DNA from: Cryptomeria japonica
Lineage: Eukaryota; Streptophyta; Pinopsida; Cupressales; Cupressaceae
DNA length: 64,000 nt
Assembly (NCBI RefSeq): GCF_030272615.1
Contig: NC_081414.1
Coordinates: forward strand, 760,891,148 to 760,955,147
Direction of reading: 5' to 3'
Part shown: positions 24,154-36,670 of the stretch, one piece after another
Position numbering within the stretch: position 1 is the stretch's first letter
Layout: each line of letters starts with the position of its first letter
The notes under the pieces: generated by a model
Database searches by the model: none
What the model was told of the DNA's origin: nothing
Seen by the model: the letters and a program-made list of their open reading frames with translations, nothing else
Program-made: the position numbers and the translations under genes

Positions 24154-27100
24154 ATGGGTTCTAAGCAACGTCAAAAGAAAAAAAAGAGGACAATGACAGT
24201 GGACGAAATTCAAGCACAAAGAGAGAAGGAGGCAAAATGCCAAAGAGATCGAAGATCACAACAATGACAATTGAATAACACTTCTGAAGCATCTAGTTCA
24301 GTGCCCGTTGTAGATGAGACCATTGAAGACATCATGATGGATGCAAGAAATGTAGAACCACACACGGGTATGACTGTTGATGCAAATGTTGATGTGGATG
24401 CGAATCCTGGTATGTTTTTAAATCCCGATGACTATGATGCCAATCAAATTGCTGATTTAAATGAAGCTCGATATAAATTTCATACACCAATACGAAAAGA
24501 AATAAAAATTGAAAATATTACACCACCCTCTCTAAAAGAAAATGAATGTAATTTGTTTACTATTGATAGCAATGTGCTAGATAATCTTAATGGGTTAGTT
24601 TCTTGGAGACAAATCAGAACACATGCAAACAGATTATATAAACAATTTTTCTATAATAAAAAGTTAGGATTCCAATGTCAATTAATGCTACAATTAATAA
24701 AAATGTTAAAAATGCGTTAAGTCATGAAAAAAATAGGTATTTATGCAAAACCAAAAAGAAAAGATGAATCATATAAGCAAGTTGTATCTATTGTTGCCAG
24801 TGCCATCGATTCTATAGGAAAAACAAGTCGATCTAAAGATAAGAATGCAGCACGTAGAGTTATAACGACTACTATAGTTGACAAAATGATTGTTAGTAAA
24901 AGAATGTTAAGTGATATAAGTGGCTATTTGAACTTACATCGTAGAACCTTGTCAAGAGCGGCCAAAAGAAGAGACACAATTGAAATTGATCCACTAAACC
25001 ATTGTTGGAGTTTTAGTGGTAGACTTCAAAGGTCGGACATGAAATTAAATGATGAAACTAAACAATTAATTGCAAAATTTTGGCATGATAACACTAGAGT
25101 TTCATCAAATGCTAGAGATGTTTTAAAGTTAAGGGTGGGATCAAAAATTCATGATCCTCATCCAAAACATCTTCTTGACATGACTCAAACTAAATTCTTT
25201 AAAAAATTTAGTGATGAATCTATGTTAATGAATTTACGAATTAGTCAAAGATCATTTGAAAAATGCAAACCCTGGTATGTTAAAATCAGTAAACAAAGAA
25301 TATCTTGTTGTTGTAAAACTCATGTCCAGTTTCGTTACTATTGTGATGTTTTTTGATATATTCGTTGTATGTTGCATGGTAATGATCTTGTGCAGGATTG
25401 TGGTGTTTATGTTCCACTTGAAACTATAAAAGATTTTATTCGAAGTTTATTTTGTAAACCACCTAATGAACAATTATTTCTTTCCAGTTCATGCATTTAT
25501 GGTCTTTGCAATTTATGTGGGAACTATTCTTCGATAGGTGAATGTTTGCATGAACATGTTTCATCTGAGTTTGGACAAAAAATGGTTGATGTTAGGAGAT
25601 TTTAAAATATAGAATACCCTCTAAAGGATGGAAAGATGGGGAAACATTTATAATTGATTACAGAACAGAATAGTGTGAATGCATTTATTAGTGAGTTTAA
25701 AACTCATATTGTTCCAAAATATGTGAAACATTCCCAACATGCCCGATGGCTTGATGGACAGTTTCGCATATGCAAGAACACATTTCCAGTTGGAACAATA
25801 GTATCAGTTGTGGATTTTGCATAAAATTATACTCTAAAACCACAAGAGGAAACTCAATCACAATACTACAACTCAGTGCAAGTGGCCATATTTGTGCACA
25901 TTATATATAGACATGACCATGACAGTACAAAAGATAACAGAAAAATTTTGAGGGAGTATCATTTCTATGTTAGCGATAATCGATTACACTCTTCAGAGTT
26001 TGTCCAACATTGCTTCGAGGTATTTTATGATAATCTTAAGGAAAGAGAAATTGACATGAAACAACATATGATATGGTCAGATAACTGCACTGGACAATTC
26101 AAAAATGCAAGAATGTTTTATTGGCTATGCAAAGTTCACAAGATAACCAATGTCCAACATTTATGGAGTTTTTTTGAAGCGGGACATCGTAAGGGGGAAC
26201 ACAATGGAGCCGGTGTCTGTATAAAAAGAGCTCTTGCTAGAGAACAATTGAAATTCGAGGATGCAGTGAAATTCAGAGATGCTCGTGCAGTTGTAGATTG
26301 GTGCAATTCAAAGTTGTCAAAAGGATCAACTGAAAACTTTGCAATTCGACGTTTCTTCTAGTTGATAGAGGAAGATAGTATTCCTATTCGGTATGATTGT
26401 AATACCATCATTGGATCAGCTAAATGGCATTCGTTTAAGAGTTCTAATTCAAACACATGGACTATATTCACAAGGCAACTTGCTTGCTTTTGTCAATTTT
26501 GTGTTTCCGGAGATTGGGAATTTTGTGAGAATAAAGAATGGGTTGAAGAATGGCAACAAAGATCATTGACACCCATAGATGCAAATGATCCGCATGAAAG
26601 AACTGATGAAGATATGGATCAAATGTTTGCATCAAATGACTATGATCGCATTTTAGATCTTATACAACAAGGTAAAATTATTTTTGAAATTTGTTTTGAT
26701 TTATTAAATAGTACATAAATTTATGAAATCTTATAGTGTATATTTTTGTTTTTATTTCTCATTAAATATTAAAATAAAATTGTTTTGTGCACAGGACATG
26801 TCTATGTTGTTGTTGCACTAGAGGACAATGAAGAGGGGACAGAGTATTGGTTGGCTCGATGTGTAGAGCCAAAACATAAGCTAACTACTCCTCGAGTAGA
26901 TGATGATGGTTATGACTATCCAACAGGATATGTGGTTGTTGTTGGCACTTGGTTACGCAAATATCTAACAAGAAAGAATGGATTGCCCGCATTTGAAGAT
27001 TATGAATTAGAGAAGAAGATTATACATTACTCGCATTTGGTAGTGCCAACTAATGTAAAATTGGATAGATATCGTGGTAGGCCTGCTAATAAACAATTAT

Positions 27101-27180
27101 GGACTCTCTCTATGGAAGAGCACGAGACAATTATAGATGCTTTGCAAAAGAGAGAGGATGCAGATGGTATAACGGAATGA
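24154..27180 (+). pseudogene. DNA-element transposase (copy B), full length, broken
   Basis: From ATG 24154 one frame runs to 26671, then an intron (26672-26794, AAG/GTAAAA...CACAG/GA), then an exon to TGA 27178-27180; about 965 codons. Basic N-terminus (MGSKQRQKKKKR). Cys-rich patches near 25306-25320 and 25490-25530 could bind zinc. The core has VVDF (Asp ~554), WSDNCTGQFKNARMFYWL (Asp ~643) and EAGHRKGEHNGAG (~675-687). The spacing fits a D-D-E/D transposase. In copy A the last motif reads HGKGENDGAG, so copy B has lost an Asp (to Asn) and a Gly (to Arg). Seven in-frame stops (24265, 24718, 25354, 25603, ~25651, ~25822, 26359) but no frameshift. The tail GHVYVVVALED...GTWLRKY is strongly conserved. 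Confidence 0.8.
26672..26794 (+). other. Transposase intron, conserved between copies
   Basis: 123 bp, GT-AG, phase 1. The equivalent intron in copy A (21433-21338, 96 bp) interrupts the same Gly codon just before HVY. Shared position shows it was in the ancestral gene. Confidence 0.8.
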
Positions 27181-28055
27181 ATCTAGTAAAATTTTATTTC
27201 AGGTCTACCACAAGTAGAAGGCATCAATGAAAAAAAAGTTATTTAAATAGACTGTTTATTTTATTTTAGATATGTCTTCTTGATTACATTTTGTGTACAA
27301 TATACATAAATGAGAGACTATTGGTCAAATTTATGAATGAGATAATTATGTTTTAATCAAGTTCTATTCATTATATTTGTTAAATGATACTTTTTAATTT
27401 AGAATATGTTATAATTATAAGATATGTTTTGATACTTAGTTCATGATGTATGTACATTTAGTTTATCTAATCACAAGAACTATTTAAATGAAATTCCAAA
27501 AATAAAATTACAAGTCCACATAATGCCTACAAAGTTGTTTAAGCACAACTTCCATAAATAAAATTTCAAGTCCACATAATATATAAAGTATGCACAAAAT
27601 TTCAAGTCCACATAATTTCAAGTCAATATATATGATCTAATGTGCACATAATTTCAAGTCCACATAATATCTAATGGGCACAATACACATAAAGTATGCA
27701 CATAATATATATGATCTAATCCTATTATGAAACTATCCATATATATAAAGTATGTGTGTGCACATGTAAACAAATATGTAAAGCCCGTAAAATAGTACAT
27801 ATCAGAGCCAAATAAACAGTAAAATTTCAAGTCCACATAATCCATATAATATCTAATACATATATATGTCTAGATGGTAACATGATGTTCACTCCACATA
27901 ATATCTAATGTACACAAAATATATAAAGTATGCACAAAATATATATGATCTAATCCTATTATGCAACTATCCATATATATAAAGTATGTGCATGTGTAAA
28001 CAAATGTGTAAATTCCATAAAAAAGTACATATCAAAGCCAAATAAATAGTAAAAT
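27181..28055. repeat. Convergent intergenic region with 234-bp duplication
   Basis: Between the two stop codons of transposase and accessory gene. The block starting at 27669 (ATCTAATGGGCACA) is repeated from 27903, period about 234 bp, the second copy ending at the accessory gene's stop codon. A motif TTTCAAGTCCACATAAT also recurs at least five times (27510-27840). No gene. Confidence 0.75.
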
Positions 28056-30286
28056 CTAAGTGCTATCATCAATAACATCTCGTGGTCTCTTGTCCCCGGG
28101 ACGTGGTCCAGATCCACCTGTCTCATGCTGTACAATAAAAAAATAATATTAAAATATTACCTAAAATTAACTATTAAAAGAATCATTTATCAAATATAGT
28201 AGAATTCATAAATTAAGTTACAAACTTACCATATGCTCATCAGATCCTCTAGCAGTATCTCTCTTGTCCTCGAGACGTGTTCCAGACCACCTGTCTCATG
28301 TTGTACAATAAAAAAATAATATTAAAATATTACTTGAAATTAACTATTAAAAGAATCATTTATCAAATATAGTAGAATTCATAAATTAAGTTACAAACTT
28401 ACCATATGCTCATCAGATCCTCTAGCAGTATCTCTCTTGTCCTTGGGACGTGGTCCAGATCCACCTGTCTCGTGCTATACAATAAAAAAAAAATATTAAA
28501 ATATTACTTGAAATTAACTATTAAAAGAATAATTTATCAAATACAGTAGAATTCATAAATTAAGTTACAAACTTACCATATGCTCATCAGATCCTCTAGC
28601 AGTATCTCCTCTAGCAGTATCTTGTGCAATATCAACACCAAATGTAGTGCTAGCTAACTCCTGTACAAGGTCAAATTCAAAGTGTCCAATTAAATCTTCA
28701 ATTAAGAGTCAAAATAAGATCAAATTAAGTATTACATATTAATACCTCAAAGGATGTTGATGTGCATTCAAATTGGCTCTGATCAAAATTATGAGGATAA
28801 CCTATCCTAATGGCAGTGTCCACCTGCATACATGCATTTAATGAAATCATATTTAGTGAACATATATATGTGTACTAAATAACTTCAAGTTAAGTTACAA
28901 TATTGTAAGAGTTCATATTTAATTTAAGAGTTATAAGATACATACCATAGATGGTGTCACAATAGTCAGACCCTCTTCTCGATGTGATGTAGAGGGTCCC
29001 TCATGACCAGAATCCTGGAGAAAGAAGCATTCAATGTATCAACATGAAAATTTATATAGTATACGATGATAACATATTAACTTAAAAAGATCTAGTACAA
29101 TGTCTAGATAGAAATTTATACTATACCCCATAAGGTGTGCCGAGTTGTGTTCCAGTAGATGCAATATTGACTCTAATATTAGGTGTAGTCCTTATCTACA
29201 TAAACAAAATTTATTTAATGAAGTATTAGATTGTATAAAAAAAGAGATGCACTTAGTTTATACCTATATTTAATGAAGTATAAAAAGATTGACATGTGTA
29301 CATGTATATATATATATCTATACCTGGTCAAGATGAACATCCGAGCAAAGAAAATCCATATAAGATGTCATCATACTATCATCTACTGCATCATGCTCAT
29401 CTGGAACTGAAGTAGATCCTGCAGCAGTAGTAGGACCTACACACATCTCATGACAACTCGAACACATATGTGGCATCCATCGAGAAGCAAATGCCATGTG
29501 AGCAGCTTGCTCACTCAGGTTACTCGTGAGGGAAGTCAAAGCATCTAATGTTGAAATGAATGATGTATTTTGGACATCTGCAGGAATCGATGGAGCAACA
29601 AGTGGAACTATGGGTGGATCCGGTAGGGGATTATTACTCCGTGCCCCTAATCTATGCTGTGGCATTCCACGACCAACACCCTGGAATGACTTAATATCAA
29701 AATAATTTGGGTTTTGGTTCATTACAAACTCACAGTATAATTTCTTCAAAAAATAAAAAGGGACCTCATAATTACGATGTGGTGGATAATCAAAAACCAT
29801 CCACCATCTATCCCAAAAGTATCTAGCCATTTCTGGATGCACACACCACCTAATTGAAATTCTTTTCTGGTTAGGTTGCATTGGTTCTCTTGTTTTTGGG
29901 TTGGTAAAATATGGACATAAATGAGCTTTGGTTATTTTCAAATCAGTGGTTTGCCTGTAAGTTAAACCATCAGCATAAAAATCACGCAACTCTTGTCGTC
30001 ATCTATGAAATTGATCTAATTGAGAATCAACAGATCTAACTGACTCGACAACAGTTTGCATTGATTTTGCAAAGTCTACAAGATGGGGTGGCGTGACTTG
30101 CTCATTTTGGATAGCAGCAATGTTTTGTTCAATCACTTGTAGGTTTTCATTAATTCGTTCTCTTAAACGAATTTCATCCAATCTAGGGGGTGGTGGTGGT
30201 GGTGGTGGAGGAGGAGGTGGAGGAGGAGGAGGGGGTTGTGGTGGGGGATTTTCACCTAATAGTTCATCTATGTCAAAGACATCCAT
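28056..30286 (-). CDS. Accessory gene of two-gene DNA element, eight exons
   Basis: Exons on the minus strand: 30286-29324, 29195-29127, 29014-28946, 28823-28746, 28660-28577, 28474-28403, (28300-28230), 28127-28056; about 470 codons. Each junction has GT-AG except the acceptor at 28300, which reads AA. Every internal exon except the damaged 71-bp one is a multiple of three and phase 0. Exon 1 encodes MDVFDIDELLGENPP, a polyproline run, a helical stretch, SIRWCVHPEMARYFWDRWW and YEVPFYFLKKLYCEF. One TGA (29999-30001), consistent with CGA, interrupts exon 1. I recognise no domain. It faces the transposase tail to tail, as in the other copy, so it is likely a second element protein. A single stop separates it from being intact. 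Confidence 0.7.
28230..28660 (-). repeat. Tandem exon-intron duplication (173-174 bp unit)
   Basis: Three near-identical units, each a ~72-bp exon encoding HETGGSGPRPKDKRDTARGS plus DEHM, followed by a ~102-bp intron. The CATATG at the donor side recurs at 28230, 28403 and 28577. The middle exon has lost its AG acceptor and one base. Confidence 0.88.
30184..30247. repeat. GGT/GGA microsatellite encoding polyproline
   Basis: A run of GGT, GGA and GGG triplets on the plus strand. On the minus strand it gives about 19 prolines near the start of the accessory protein (PPPQPPPPPP...). Confidence 0.9.
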
Positions 30287-33200
30287 GATAACAAAGAACT
30301 CCTACATATATAAAGATATACATGAATTATATACAACTCTATGTCAAAGAAGAATCTATTTTACTAAATTAAAAAAAACATTTATAAATAGTAACATTTC
30401 TATGTTGTTGAATGAGATACACATGAAATATATAATATAATATTGAACTTAAAAAAATATACATGTACATACTATTGAATCTTGAAATATAAAATTTGCG
30501 CACAAAACTTAATAAAAACTTTCAATGAAACATCATAAATCTATTATATATTCAATTTAATAAATTCATTTCTTGTAAAATGCATCAACTATTAAAATCA
30601 ATATAAAATATTTCATACATAAGATCAATAAAGAAGTGAGAAATAAGATGATCCTCCTTCTAGTGTAAGAATATATAGCATGGAAACAATATTACTAAGA
30701 CAACATAATATTTTGTTAACTTTAACTTAAAGTTATTTTGAAAAATGCACGTGTGTGTTTGGATGCTCCATATTTCTAGTGTTTTAGTGTACATGATAAT
30801 TTATTAGAATTCAATTACATAGTTTTGAGATAATTGCCATCAATTCATATTACATTGATTAGTCTTCAGACAATCTTAAAAAAAAACTAATCTCCCATGA
30901 CTATAAATGACATACTTAAAACATATTATATTCTAAGTTGTTGTCATGTAAAGACAAAACATCAAAACTTTTGAAGAGTTAAGCATATTTCACCATTAAA
31001 TTTCTCCCATAATCAAATCTACACAAGATTATAATTTACAAAACCTTCAAAAAATATTATTTTCTATAAATCATTTATTATAAAACTCCGCAATCATTTG
31101 TTTTCATATATAATCTTTCTATAAAATTTAAGATATCAATTCATACACAAATTCTCTTACAAAGTTGAATAAGAAATGAAACTCTTACATAAAAATCAAC
31201 ACAACATGCCAACAATTAAAAACAAAATTAACCTTGCAATATTTACTTTTAAAATAATCAATTTCAACAATATTTTACACATGCATTTATAATTATCAAC
31301 TAGAATATTATTTTGACTAACATTCCAAATAAAATTCCTAACATACTATATGATCCTCATTCCTAAATTCCATTATCATACTTGCAAGCACTTAATTATT
31401 AAGTCAATGAACAAACTACAACTCAATGAAGCTAAAAAAGTGATGCAAGCCTATTTTTAAATATCCCAATTCCTTTCACTGACCTAATACTTTTAGTGGC
31501 AACCATTTTAAAATTTCATATTAATCAAAGAGAATATTTTAGGGAAAAAATGCAATGTTGGCACTTTATGAAAATAAAGGTTTTTAAGACTCTAGAGACT
31601 TGTTCATCACAATATTTTATTGTTTAATATGCAAAATTTTGAAAGATTTTGATATGTACAGACAAATTAAATTTTTCATATAATTAGAGGTGAAATCAAT
31701 TTTGAATTCTACCTCAATGATTGAGGGGATCTTACAATTTTGACTTTAAATATAGCTTCATTTAAACTCTTTCATAAATAAACTAAAATAGAAGCTATAA
31801 AGAATTGCTAAATTCTAGCAATATATGTGTATGCAAGCAAGCATAAAAAATCAATAAAGGACTTAAACTATGAATTTCAAACCATTATGCTATGCATAAG
31901 TACCACCTTTAGATCGAGTTAAAGGATAATGTATAAAAGATGAAAGACAATAGTATCTCAGAAAGAAAACTCTTGTTGTAGCTAAAGGTTGATGGCTTCA
32001 AGATGGATTTGTGACCAAGATAGGATGTAAGGTGCTTAAATTGGCAACATAACATTGCATTACAAGAGTTCTTGAAAATAGCTCATATAATGATTTATTT
32101 ATAGTCATGAAGGATAGAGGATTAAAGACTAAGATTGTTTTGAGAGATCAATGGAGTAGATTGATTGAAAGGATTGTGTGCACTAGAAGCTTCCAAGTGG
32201 CAACTTATGTTTGATGCACATGAGGAGTTCATGATCCAAGAAATTTTTGAGGAAAAGGTCTTCTTAGGGGCGTATACACCAAGATGTTGTAAAAAAAGGT
32301 AGCCAAATGACCAAAAAAAGATAAACACGAGTGCGTTATTGGGAAATTCATTTAATGCATTTGAGGTCTTTTTTGTAGTGATTTTTTCTTACACTATCCT
32401 AGGCTTGTTTACACTATCGTAGGTTCATTAGGACTATCCTAGGTTCATTAGGATTGTCCCAAGTTCATTATGGCTTTCTTAGGCTCATTAGGACTTTCTT
32501 AGGTTCATTAAGACTGCCCTACATTCATTAGGATCATTTGAGGCTCATTGGGACTATCATATGTTCATTGTGATTGTCCTAGGTTCATTAATTTAATTCA
32601 TGTGTTCATTAGGACTATCTCACATTCTCAAATAGCTTCAACTAATATCTTAAATTAACTATTTTTAAAAAAATAGCTCCTTAACAATTTAATATTATAT
32701 ACAATCGAATATGATTTCAACTTCAAACCTTGTGCACCTTTTAAAACCAAAAGATGTTGTTAAAACCATTCTTCTAATATTAGCTTAATCATAACATAAT
32801 CTAATAAATCTTCCTCAAAATATCTACCAACTTCAAATCATATATCAAATCTTTTATAATATAAATTACATTCTAGATATACCAATATACTTCTAAAGAT
32901 ATTCAAAATACTTCTTGGGAATTATATTTTTCAAATCTTTCGGATGTATATATAATTAGCACCCCATTTAGAAAACTCATTATCAATCAACATTATAAAT
33001 CAAGAATATTTTTTATTTTGTATTAATGAATTATATATTTGGCATATTAGCTTCCTTTATGAACCTATGTAAACCAAACTCCAATTTTAGTAACTTATCT
33101 AGCTTTGCTCTAAAATTGTGTCCATAATTGATCCTTTTATACCATCACATGACATAATAGGACCATAATAGGACCTTTATGCCATGACATGGCATAAACC

Positions 33201-33640
33201 TAAGCCTAAACTTTCATATCTAAAATTTGAAGAGTAATGTTAATTACTTTTAAGGTTATACTAATTTAGTGGTAACTTTTGTATTGCCTAATGAGGATTA
33301 AGAACAATTTAGGTACATATGTTCGGTTTTATTTCAATTTCATTTTTGAACGTTTTTGTTTTTGTTTCCATTTCATTTTTGATTTTTTGTTTGTGTCGAT
33401 TTTGTTTTGTTAATTATCTAGGTTTGGTTTTGGTTTCTAAATTTGTTGATTACGGTTTAGGGTTAACTGTTCAAAAATATTTTAGATCAAAATCAAGAAT
33501 TTACAAATATAAAAAATAATTTATTTATATGCTACTATAAAAAAAAACTAAATAATACATTAAAAAACAAGAAAAATATACAAGAAAATTATGAAATGTG
33601 AAAATAGATGACTGAATGTGTACCTGGGATAGTGGTGGAG
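30287..33640. other. AT-rich spacer, no gene recognised
   Basis: No frame of interest on either strand and no known element. Includes the upstream region of the accessory gene and a 20-bp minisatellite listed separately. May hold the right-hand part of the two-gene element, but I see no terminus. Confidence 0.5.
32391..32620. repeat. 20-bp minisatellite
   Basis: About eleven degenerate copies of CTAGGTTCATTAGGACTATC in direct tandem, with one or two length changes near the right end. Confidence 0.85.
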
Positions 33641-33649
33641 GCTTGAAGT

Positions 33650-33905
33650 GGAAACCACAGCACGGGGGCCCGTTTTTTATCTCTTCTTGTCAACTCACTG
33701 TCACAGTGAAAATGAAAAATTGTCTAAAAAAATGGTAAAAATAGAATTTAAAAATGGGCCCACGGGCCCCCGTTTTGTGACAAAACGAGGGCCCATTTTA
33801 TTTAGCTTCGGCACCCTATGACCTTTCGGCTCGGGAGGCTGAACCATTAACGGGCCCCCGTTTTTTATAACGGGCCCCCATTTTTTATAACAGGCCCCCG
33901 TTTTG
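33650..33905. repeat. Cluster of GGGCCC-centred palindromic motifs
   Basis: Seven copies of motifs such as CGGGGGCCCGTTTT, AACGGGCCCCCGTTTT and GAGGGCCCATTTT near 33665, 33752, 33762, 33786, 33850, 33870 and 33890. The same motif occurs at 23870-23990 upstream of the transposase at 24154. Possibly subterminal binding sites of the element between the two clusters. Confidence 0.7.
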
Positions 33906-34842
33906 CGGAGCGCATTTTCCAACGCGCAAACTTCCGTGAATTTGTGACTCATTAGCTTGCACATACCCTCTTAGTGCATCAACAACAACCTTGTCCTTGC
34001 GTGGGAGTCTACCTGAGAATGCCCAAAGAAAATTATTGTTAGGATCCTTGATTTTCTCTCGTGTCTCTAAGGCATAGTGTAATGTGGTTCTACTTATCCT
34101 TAATGACTTGCTTGTTTTTCTTATTAAACGAGATTTTTTCATTTCCTTTCCCATTATGGTTGATGTGAGGACACGATGAGTAACATTAGCATCTTTAGTG
34201 TGTGATTTCAAACCAATGGCTTGGCATGCATCAAAAATATTTCTCACAATGGTTCTTTCACTATTATTTTCGGATGTTCTCAACCCCAAAATTTTCATTG
34301 TGTCTCTAAATTTCAGATTTTAATCATTTCAACAACTAGTTGGCATCTTCCACTTTGATTTAAGGTTTCAAAATAGTTATTCCAGATTCTTGTAACCGTT
34401 CTTCTACAAGTTCTTTCAGAAATTTTATCATGCATTGGCTTCACAATATTTTGATCAATATCTATTAGGAACTTTGGTTTTCTACGAATTATTCTAAGAG
34501 GTGTTAAGATTGGTGCATGATCTTCATTTTCATTAGGTGCATTATGTGCATTGATCACATCAAATTCAAATGGTATATCTTCTTCAATTTCAATAACATG
34601 TGCATTCAGCAAATCATTTTCAAATGGTGTATGTTCATTACATTCATCATATGTATTTGAATTGGTGTATGTTGATCATTTTGATTTGGTGCATTAATCA
34701 TATCAATTTCAATTGTTGAATGTTCATCACTTTCATTAGGTGCATTAGATGACATACCTTCATGTAATCTCTTCATACACTCCCTTTGTCTTTCCTTTGC
34801 TACCTCTCTTTGTTCATTTGTTCCTCTCTTATTCTTTCCCAT
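33905..34842 (-). pseudogene. DNA-element transposase (copy C), N-terminal part
   Basis: Starts MGKNKRGTNEQREVAKERQR at 34842, like MGSKQRQKKKKR of copy B. It then matches copy B through RRTVTRIWNNYF, MKILGLRTSENNS, THRVLTSTIMGKEM and NFLWAFSGRLPRKD (copy B: HCWSFSGRLQRSD). Homology stops near 33905, where the GGGCCC cluster begins. Two frame changes, near 34609 and 34306, break it. The catalytic region is absent. It has a different upstream palindrome set from copy B, so it is probably a separate subfamily. Confidence 0.7.
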
Positions 34843-35203
34843 TGTCCTACACATAACATCATGATGACAATCAACAATCAAATAGAAAAAGAACAACAAA
34901 TGATCATCATTTTTTTATAATCTAAAGTAACAATAATAAAATAACTTCAAAAAAAAAAATACAAGACAAATAAATCATGATCAAAGCAAAAAAACAACAA
35001 ATGATCATGATTTTGTTATTATCTAAAGTAAGAATTATAAAATAACTTTAAAATAAATCATTCCAAAGCAAAAGTGACAAAAGAATATGAAAAACCTGAC
35101 TGTTACTGTCCCAGAAAATCATGTGCAAAAGCACTGGGGCCTTCAAACAACTTGCAATGCTCGTTTTTAGGCCGTTGGGACTAAAATATATAAATATTTT
35201 CCC
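34843..35203. other. Upstream region of transposase copy C
   Basis: AT-rich, no gene. It leads into palindromic repeats about 360 bp upstream of the start codon, the same place as the GGGCCC cluster of copy B. Confidence 0.4.
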
Positions 35204-35329
35204 ATAACCCGTACGGGTATGGAAACCTTATATGTCAAGGTTCACAATTTCTCATAACCCATATGGGTTATGTAGAACTAGAAGTTTTGGCCTTAGTTCT
35301 ACATAACCTGTACGGGCTATGTAGAACTA
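35204..35329. repeat. Palindromic ~50-bp repeats, left set
   Basis: Three units near 35204 (ATAACCCGTACGGGTAT), 35254 (ATAACCCATATGGGTTAT) and 35303 (ATAACCTGTACGGGCTAT), spaced 49-50 bp. The third is the core of a 36-bp imperfect palindrome whose arms are TAGTTCTACATAACC and its complement. Confidence 0.85.
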
Positions 35330-35678
35330 GGAAAAGGAGAGGGGGAGAGGGAGAGAGAGGGAGATTGGGAAAAGGACAGGGGGAGAGTGAGAGAGGGAGG
35401 GAGAGGGAGAGGGAGAGAGGGAGGGAGAGGGAGAGGGAGTGGGAGAGAAAGGGATATTGGGAAAAGGATAGGGGGAGAGGGAGAGAAAATGATATTGGGA
35501 AAAGGAGAGGGGAAGACAGAGAGAGGGAGAGAGAGGGAGGGAAAAGTAGAGGGGGAGAGGGAGAGAGGAAGGGAGATGGAGAGGGAGAGAGAGGGAGATT
35601 GGGAAAAGGAGAGGGGGAGAGGAATAGAGAGAGAGAGAGAGAGTAGGAGATAGGAAGAGAGGGAGATTGGGAAAAGGA

Positions 35679-35764
<86 letters not shown>

Positions 35765-36128
35765 GAAATAGGAAGAGAGGGAGAGAGGGAGATTGGGGAA
35801 AGGAGAGGGGGAGAGGGAGAGAGAGGGAGATTGGGAAAAGGAGAGGGGAAGGGGGAGAGGGAGAGAGAGAGGGAGAGAGGGAGGGAGGGGAGAGAGGGAG
35901 ATTGGGAAAAGGAGAGGGGGGGAGAGAGAGGGAGAGAGAGGGAGATTGGGAAAAGGAGAGGGGGAGAGAGAGAGAGGGAGAAAGAGAGAGATTGGGCAAA
36001 GGAGAGGGGGAGAGGAAGAGAGAGGGAGATTGGGAAAAGGAGAGGGGGAGAGGGAGAGAGGAAGGGAGAGGGAGAGAGAGGGAGATTTAGAAAAGGGGAG
36101 AGAGATAGACAGATAGACAGATAGACAA

Positions 36129-36170
<42 letters not shown>

Positions 36171-36283
36171 GAGAAATTGGGAGAGTGGGAGAGGGAGAGG
36201 GAGGGTAGAGATGGGGAGAATAGGATAAAGAGAGGGAGATTGGGGAAAGGAGAGGGGGAGAGGGAGAGAGGGAGATTGGGAAA

Positions 36284-36361
<78 letters not shown>

Positions 36362-36597
36362 GAGATAGGAAGAGGGAGAGAATAGGATAAGGAGAGGTGG
36401 AGGGAGAGAGAGGGGAAGATATAGAGGAGAAATTCGGAGAGAGGGAGAGGGAGAGGGAGGGCTGAAATGTGGAGAATAGGATAAAGAGGGAGATTGGGGA
36501 AAGGAGAGGGGGAGAGGGGGAGAGAGGGAGATTGTGAAAAGGAGAGGGGTAGAGGGAGAGAGGGAGGGAGAGAGAGGGATAGTAGGAAAAGGAGAGG

Positions 36598-36670
<73 letters not shown>

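Noticed and set aside
30093-30440. Polyglycine frame on the plus strand
   Set aside because: Antisense of the polyproline run of the accessory gene.
20858-34842. Transposase copies A and C as two halves of one gene split by copy B
   Set aside because: They seem to overlap by about 25 residues (YWHDNTRVS in A against YVQANESQI in C), and no target duplication is visible. Left open only as an alternative.
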